Below are positions 59,801 through 64,000 of a DNA stretch of 64,000 nucleotides, one piece after another (position 1 is the stretch's first letter; every line of letters starts with the position of its first letter). A model generated the notes under the pieces. The model had not been told where the DNA came from. It was given only the letters and a program-made list of their open reading frames with translations, and searched no databases. The DNA lies in assembly GCA_035048485.1 (NCBI GenBank), contig CM068587.1, forward strand, positions 23,847,034 through 23,911,033, read 5' to 3'. Position numbers and translations under genes: made by a program. The stretch is from Pteria penguin. Lineage: Eukaryota > Mollusca > Bivalvia > Pterioida > Pteriidae.

Positions 59801-62679
59801 TTTTTGAAATTGTTAATCTACCTATATTCCCATTTTAAAACTGTCCTATGTTCTTGCTAAGTTTCAAAACTATTGCAAATGTTATTGCCCAAAGTACTGG
59901 CGAAGGACCGGTCCCTGGCTAAGACCAGTTACCGGCTACTGCAGTATCAAGGGTATTCAAAACTTGAATGGACAAAATTTTAATATGTAATATTTAGTAT
60001 CCTATGTATTGCAAACAATCTAGTAAAAAAAATCTCATAAATTCAGGCTTCAAAAGCCGAAATAACGTAGTAGCCGGTAACTGGTCTTAGTCTATAACTT
60101 ATACACTAGAGGTGTTTGAAAATTGTCCTGGTTGCAAATCTTTCAACGAGAAGGCATTTTAATACAATGATCAATGATCATTGTTTATGTCATTCAATGT
60201 TTGTTTCACATACAGTGTATATGGTGATGGCATCTGCCTGATTTTTTGCATAGAAATTTTTACTTAACAACAGATCAACACAAAGCAATGAGGAATCATT
60301 TATGTGCCATGCCTACTGTGACATGAGACTTTGTTTTTCACTGTCTCTTCTGAAAAGACAGGTCACCAGTGTGCCTACAGTAGGAGTTGAACCTAGGATC
60401 TCTTGTACATGAGATGAGCACCTCAGCCACTCAGCTACATCAGCACCTAAATGAGCCATGCCTACTGTGACATGAGACTTTGTTTTTCACTGTCTCTTCT
60501 GAAAAGACAGGTCACCAGTGTGCCTACAGTAGGAGCTGAACCTAGGATCTCTTGTACATGAGATGAGCACCTCAGCCACTCAGCTACATCAGCACCATTA
60601 CTATGCAAACTAAAGATACCTTTAATAATGCTTATGTGAGGTATATCATGACCTGTACTGTATCAGGTCTCCAAGGCCAAACAAAATTAATGTTTAGTAT
60701 CTCAGGCACTTTTTATCAAATTATTATGTGGCAGGGAGGGTCCCCTCCCCCCTTTTATTTCAATCATGAATTTCAAAACATTTGTTTTTATACTTATCAG
60801 GGAAATTTAAATACCAATTCTCAAGATCGAATCGACCATTAGCAATGTTTAGATAAAAGTTAATTTAGATTACACCCCTCACTACAACCTCTGATAATTG
60901 TCCAAGGGAGATTTGTTGTTGCCCTAGACACGATCTAAAAATCCAGAAAACCATAATATACCAGTATAAAATTTTGGTGAGTGGAAGCAAGTTTAGTAAA
61001 GCAGTGGTGCCTGAGAAACTAAATTCTAATTTCATATGGCCTTACATATTGTATGATATGTTACTCTAAACAATACACATGTCCACTTCATATGAAAATA
61101 CTTGTCATTTGTAGTTGACTCCAGAGAATAGCTATAACAAAGTTATGAATTCTTCTTTCAGTTTTGTGGAGACAAAAATGCTCATGTCACTTTTTAATCC
61201 TATTTGGAAGGAATACAATCAAATGCAACATATGCAAAACAAGATCATACTTCTTGCACATTATAACACTGAAACTTACACAAAGATTTTATCATTTGTA
61301 GACCCTGAGAGATAGCAATACTAACTGTAAACAAGTGAACGGACAAAGAGACTTTCTTTAAGAGCGTGCACACTACATTTTGCTCAAGTTAAAAACTTTT
61401 CAATGCATTAGCTATATTTCTCTTGTTATAAAAACGCCGATTTTTTGCATCTATTTCCATATTCTACCCATAATGGCTAGAATTGTATATTCCAAGTACA
61501 TGTGTAGGTGACTTAATATATTCAAATTATGAAAATATCACAATATGTATTTACCTTCTCTTAATTTGTTCCTGTGAAGCTTCACTTTTGGAATATCCTG
61601 TAGCATTTTCCCATCTTCCTCTGAAGCAACGACATGTGATTTATGAATTACAAGCTAATTCAGAGCATTGTGGTCCCCCACTTTCGGGGCTCTCTCACTA
61701 AGGATGCAGTGATCTGTGACATATTGTCATTGTTGTGCATGTCTACAGTCACGCATGCCAAATATGAAGGCCCTACGTCTTACAGTAAAAAGTTACAATG
61801 AAGTAGGTCAAAGATCACGGTCAAGGTCACATGATAAAAAATTCTGGTACCAACGGAAAGGTATTGCAACAAGCAAATTCAGAGAATTGTAGTTTCCCGC
61901 TTTCAGGCTTCTCTCAGTAATGGTGCAGTGATCTGTGACATATTGTCATGGTTGTGTATGTATACAGACACACATGCCAAATATGAATGCCCTACATCTT
62001 ATGGTGAAAAAGTTATACTGAAGTTCGTAAAAGGTCACCGTCAATGTCACATGATAAAAACTTTGGTACCAAGAGAAAGATATTGCAATTAGGGACACAC
62101 ATGCCAAATATGAAGGCCCTATGTCTTACAGTTAAAAAGTTATGACCAAGTTTAAGGTTTTTGTGACAAACAGACAGACAGATGAATGAGATTTAATGTC
62201 TCCATGCTTTCGCGAAAAGCAGGGCACAATTAGGGACACATATGCCAAATATGAAAGCCCCATGTCTTACGGTTAAAAAGTTATATTAAAGTAGGTCAAA
62301 GGTCACGGTCAAGGTCACATGAAAAAAAAGTTTGATACCAATGGAAAGATATTGCATTAAAGGACATACATGCCAAATATGAAGGCCCTACATCTTACGG
62401 TTAAAAAGTTATGACCAAGGTTAAAGTTTTTGTGACAGACAGACCGACAGATGGACAGACAGACAGATGAATGAGGTTTAATGTCCCCATGCTTTTGCAA
62501 AAAGCGGGGAACAATAAGATTTCATTAGAAATATTTACAGCCCATGTGGGAAAATTAAGCTTATTTAGTGACAGCTTCTGATGCACAGCACAACTTGCTG
62601 TTAACACATACCATTTAAACTGTTGTCATCAATCAGAATGATTTCTTCAATTAAATGTGGAGGACTTCTTCTCAGTATG
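47703..62679 (-). CDS. GALNT: Polypeptide N-acetylgalactosaminyltransferase, GALNT2/14/16-like, last twelve exons (5' end off window)
   Basis: Exons in transcript order are 62679-62612, 61620-61555, 59381-59260, 58417-58330, 57740-57659, 56818-56715, 56260-56134, 55056-54964, 51700-51617, 48955-48829, 48619-48503 and 47855-47703. Phases agree throughout, giving 1231 nt or 409 residues plus stop. These Golgi membrane enzymes move GalNAc from UDP-GalNAc to Ser/Thr and start mucin-type O-glycosylation. The fragment begins in the GT-A domain ([11 protein letters not shown]). Metal-binding motif DSH and the CSRVGH histidine are intact. PFKWYLE then leads to a ricin-type lectin domain with LCMD, MCLG and LCID repeats and QEW, NQLW and QRW ends. 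The C-terminus is close to GALNT2 in length and pattern. Oddities: the near-invariant WGGEN reads QGGEN, and the usual AGG donor motif reads FGA. The signal anchor and the HNEA segment must lie beyond 64000. Confidence 0.93.
48083..48216 (-). mobile_element. SINE family B head fragment in a GALNT intron
   Basis: The tRNA-like head with GAACTTGAACCTGGG and TTATTGAGCAACCCCAG, plus part of the body, is recognisable. Confidence 0.55.
48503..48619 (-). CDS. GALNT: GALNT exon: lectin beta repeat
   Basis: The exon encodes [20 protein letters not shown], then [19 protein letters not shown]. It holds the QxW-type end of the alpha repeat and the MCLG start of the beta repeat. The acceptor is tattcacAG and the donor CCAG|GTAAAT. 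It is a symmetric phase-0 exon. Confidence 0.94.
48829..48955 (-). CDS. GALNT: GALNT exon: lectin alpha repeat
   Basis: The exon encodes [20 protein letters not shown], then a Val/Ile-rich strand and [15 protein letters not shown] is the CLD-type half-motif, and the repeat is completed by EW in the next exon. The acceptor is ctgatttcAG and the donor TCAG|GTAGTG (phase 0). Confidence 0.92.
49028..51212 (+). mobile_element. Helentron/HINE-like element with repeated 5' end
   Basis: The left unit, acaagaggcccaag...gctcacct, occurs twice 150 bp apart (49028, 49178). The right end reads gctcaggtgagctaaaaaac (about 51196-51215), complementary to the left and self-folding. A GACGACGGACGG stretch precedes it. 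The ~280-bp segment at 49505-49780 recurs at 50353-50640. Confidence 0.7.
51617..51700 (-). CDS. GALNT: GALNT exon: linker to lectin domain
   Basis: The exon encodes [20 protein letters not shown], then LETVYPQL. CxxFKWYLExxYP closes the catalytic domain in all GALNTs. The acceptor follows a T-rich tract (tttttttccAG) and the donor is TCAA|GTATGT. Confidence 0.94.
52137..52513 (+). mobile_element. SINE family B body remnant
   Basis: CCCTCACTGCATCAGG, AATTTCTAAGCAATGCATCA and a terminal GTAAAACAATAACAA resemble family B. No head remains. Confidence 0.4.
53975..54875 (+). mobile_element. Helentron/HINE-like element in a GALNT intron
   Basis: The left end is ataaatgccccc (53976). The right end, atgcccc...ggggcat (54838-54866), forms a hairpin. 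Five core repeats of about 160 bp each carry gggcaataactctgtcaaaa. Confidence 0.7.
54964..55056 (-). CDS. GALNT: GALNT exon: end of catalytic domain
   Basis: The exon encodes [20 protein letters not shown], then [17 protein letters not shown] is the family's W(M/L)DEYK motif. The acceptor is ctgttcttAG and the donor GAAG|GTAAGA. Confidence 0.94.
55165..55955 (+). mobile_element. Helentron/HINE-like element in a GALNT intron
   Basis: The left end has atatgcctgtcgctta and the right end gacaggcatgtaaaaa. Core repeats of about 145 bp carry catatgcactgtgaccttg words. Decayed. Confidence 0.55.
56134..56260 (-). CDS. GALNT: GALNT exon: CSRVGH metal histidine
   Basis: The exon encodes [20 protein letters not shown], then [20 protein letters not shown] and YI. 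The VGH histidine is the third metal ligand. YTFPEGS resembles GALNT2, 14 and 16. The acceptor is gacttttgtAG and the donor TAAG|GTAATT. Confidence 0.95.
56715..56818 (-). CDS. GALNT: GALNT exon: divergent donor loop, QGGEN
   Basis: The exon encodes [20 protein letters not shown], then [14 protein letters not shown]. The family norm here is TPxIAGGLF and WGGEN, so both the donor-site glycine pair and the loop tryptophan are changed. The acceptor is tcaccctcAG. The donor ATTG|GTGTGG is weaker than the others, but frame and homology continue cleanly into the next exon. Confidence 0.92.
57659..57740 (-). CDS. GALNT: GALNT exon: GGFDW segment
   Basis: The exon encodes [20 protein letters not shown], then RETDPI, completing the conserved GGFDWxLxFKW block. 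The acceptor is cctgatcAG and the donor TCAA|GTAAGA (phase 2). Confidence 0.93.
58330..58417 (-). CDS. GALNT: GALNT exon: catalytic domain, PxxDV segment
   Basis: The exon encodes [20 protein letters not shown], then SSTDPNKVG and one base of GG. It corresponds to the family's RVVxPxIDVI strand. The acceptor is catgcAG and the donor GGAG|GTAACT. Confidence 0.92.
58672..58805 (+). mobile_element. SINE family B body remnant
   Basis: GATCCCTCATTTTC and AAATTTCTGAGCAATGCATT match the family B body. The ends are lost. Confidence 0.4.
59260..59381 (-). CDS. GALNT: GALNT exon: DxH metal-binding motif
   Basis: The exon encodes [20 protein letters not shown], then [20 protein letters not shown] and E. 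DSH is the intact DxH motif binding Mn2+ and UDP. The acceptor is attttctatAG and the donor AGAG|GTAGGA. It enters in phase 1 and leaves in phase 0. Confidence 0.94.
60189..60597 (-). mobile_element. SINE family B with internal 149-bp tandem duplication
   Basis: The body starts near 60212 (GGTGATGGCATCTGCCTGA). The head half, from gccatgcctactgtgacatg (60306) to cagcacc, occurs again from 60455 with near-perfect identity. Confidence 0.8.
61555..61620 (-). CDS. GALNT: GALNT exon: catalytic domain
   Basis: A 66-nt exon encodes [20 protein letters not shown] then RE, the RNxxREG segment before the GALNT DxH motif. The acceptor is gttgcttcAG and the donor GAAG|GTAAAT (phase 1). Confidence 0.9.
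61655..62518 (+). mobile_element. Helentron/HINE-like element in a GALNT intron
   Basis: The core repeat includes catgccaaatatgaaggccc (near 61757, 61974, 62101, 62229 and 62369), with GACAGACAGA microsatellites. The right end, tgtccccatgctttt...aaaaagcggggaaca, is a hairpin. Confidence 0.65.
62612..62679 (-). CDS. GALNT: GALNT exon: catalytic domain, DD segment
   Basis: The exon encodes [20 protein letters not shown] then LN, typical of the UDP-binding half of the GALNT GT-A fold. The acceptor is taatttttcAG and the donor AATG|GTATGT. It is the most upstream exon found here; its first base completes a codon begun beyond the preceding intron. Confidence 0.9.
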
Positions 62680-64000
62680 CTGAAAAATTAGATTGGGGAA
62701 TAAATCCTTAACATGAAGCAGAAGTATATAAACAGGTATTTCATTTCATCATCACACATCATGACAGGGAAGAGAAAGACTACTTTCATCACCGTTGTCC
62801 AACTCTCCCCCCCCATTGTAGTACAGTTCCTGACTGCTGGAGAACCAGGCTGAGCCCACATTCACAATTAAGTCACAAAATCATAATTTGGTCAGTTGGT
62901 GCTTCACTCATCCACACATGTGAATACATTTATCACATATCACATATCTTGGTTTTGATTTTAAGCATTGAAATTTCTTCTACTACAGTACATGTATTAT
63001 ACTGTCCCACGATAGCATAACAAAGAATGCTTAACAATCAGTTACAATGATGATGTAGTTTGATTTCCAGTTTCATACTAGGACCCAGTACCTTATGCAT
63101 CACAAGGTAAACTTACTGATTAACTAACAAACTAACACAGCAAAATTTCAGGCCCCTTGTATATAAGATATCCTAAAAATCCCAGAGTCCTAAACCTAGC
63201 TAAAATGACCCGGAGAGGTCGAGATGTATCACATTCATACTGGTCTGTTGTAAAGACAATAAGAATAATAGTCACTTTCCCTTCTCGTTCTTTTGGGGGT
63301 TGTTTTTGTTTTTTTCAGGGGAGGGGGCATTGAATTTTCCAATGCAGCACCATCATTTATTTTACGCCTTCATGGCTTGCAGTTTACTAAATAATATCTC
63401 ATAGTAGCAATATTCTCCGGTTTTATTTGTTAATGAAATTCAGAACTAAGTAGTGACTGTTGATTGAAAATGGGTCATGCATTTGTAAAAAAATGATCAA
63501 TATTACTACTCTAAGTGCAAGAATGTATATTGTGAGCTGTAACGGTAGGAACAGAGGATCTCCTTTCCACACCCAGTTATCTTAAATTTGGCATTATTGT
63601 GTCAAAAATTGCTGCCAAAATGGGGTTTAACCTCAAAATCACTTGTACATTTTGGCCTCTCTTTTGCACCATCATGCAATAGTGCAAATGGTTTGACACC
63701 TCTGTTTTTCCACTTAGTATAAAACAGGATACAGCCAGCTCATTTAATGAGCTATAAAACATTGATGGAGTTAGCAACTAGCCATTCTTGAATACTGATA
63801 CATGTTTCAAAGGTATAAGCCAATCAAAGATTAAGTCAGCCATTTTCAAATTTGGTTTAGCATCAGAAAAAAGTTTTAAACCAAAAATGTAGGAAACAAG
63901 AATTTTAAGAGATTAGTAAAGGGCCTATCATACACTGAAACCTTCATATATATATACAGAGGACAACATTTTATCTGATATCGTATCATCTGTCGTTTTA
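62680..64000 (-). other. GALNT intron running off the window
   Basis: The expected preceding exon, encoding the HNEA segment, was not found on either strand, so it lies past 64000. No other feature stands out. Confidence 0.6.

Noticed and set aside
63577..63777. 66-residue minus-strand frame as an upstream GALNT exon
   Set aside because: It shows none of the expected HNEA or RSVL motifs and no suitable splice sites.

Overview
The window looks like nuclear DNA of a lophotrochozoan animal, most likely a mollusc and probably a bivalve. It is AT-rich and intron-rich, with canonical GT-AG splice sites, long microsatellites, tRNA-derived SINEs and several Helitron-like elements that carry ~150-160-bp core repeats and GACGG-type microsatellites. 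That repeat style is known from bivalves. The species cannot be fixed from sequence alone. No prokaryotic gene, rRNA, functional tRNA or CRISPR array was seen. Two protein-coding genes can be assembled exon by exon, with every splice phase agreeing. (1) Plus strand, 1142-27757: a complete estrogen receptor (ER) of the molluscan type, in nine coding exons (752 residues). It has a long A/B region (~392 residues), a DNA-binding domain with the ER-type P-box, a short hinge and a ligand-binding domain with an intact AF-2 helix. A 3' UTR of about 2.9 kb probably ends near a doubled AATAAA at 30656-30665. (2) Minus strand, 62679-47703: the last twelve coding exons (409 residues) of a polypeptide N-acetylgalactosaminyltransferase (GALNT). 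It resembles the GALNT2/14/16 group and has a GT-A catalytic domain plus a C-terminal ricin-type lectin domain. Its 5' exons lie beyond base 64000. The two genes are convergent (tail to tail) and about 17 kb apart. There is no evidence that they act in one pathway: one is a nuclear transcription factor and the other a Golgi enzyme. Layout: 1-1099, upstream intron or 5' region; 1100-27757, ER exons separated by repeat-rich introns; 27758-30670, probable ER 3' UTR; 30671-47702, gene-poor region with Helentron-like elements, a large fold-back element (37.1-38.1 kb), a dead Tigger/pogo element (42.1-43.4 kb), SINEs and a 22/25-bp minisatellite (44.3-45.0 kb); 47703-62679, GALNT exons, with Helentron-like elements in several introns; 62680-64000, GALNT intron running off the window. 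The points most worth a second look are: the GALNT's loss of the catalytic-loop tryptophan (QGGEN in place of WGGEN) and of the AGG donor-site motif; the tyrosine in the ER at the position of the estrogen-contacting histidine; an 84-bp loopless palindrome with exact 9-bp flanking duplications; and at least six distinct elements that share one Helentron-like architecture.
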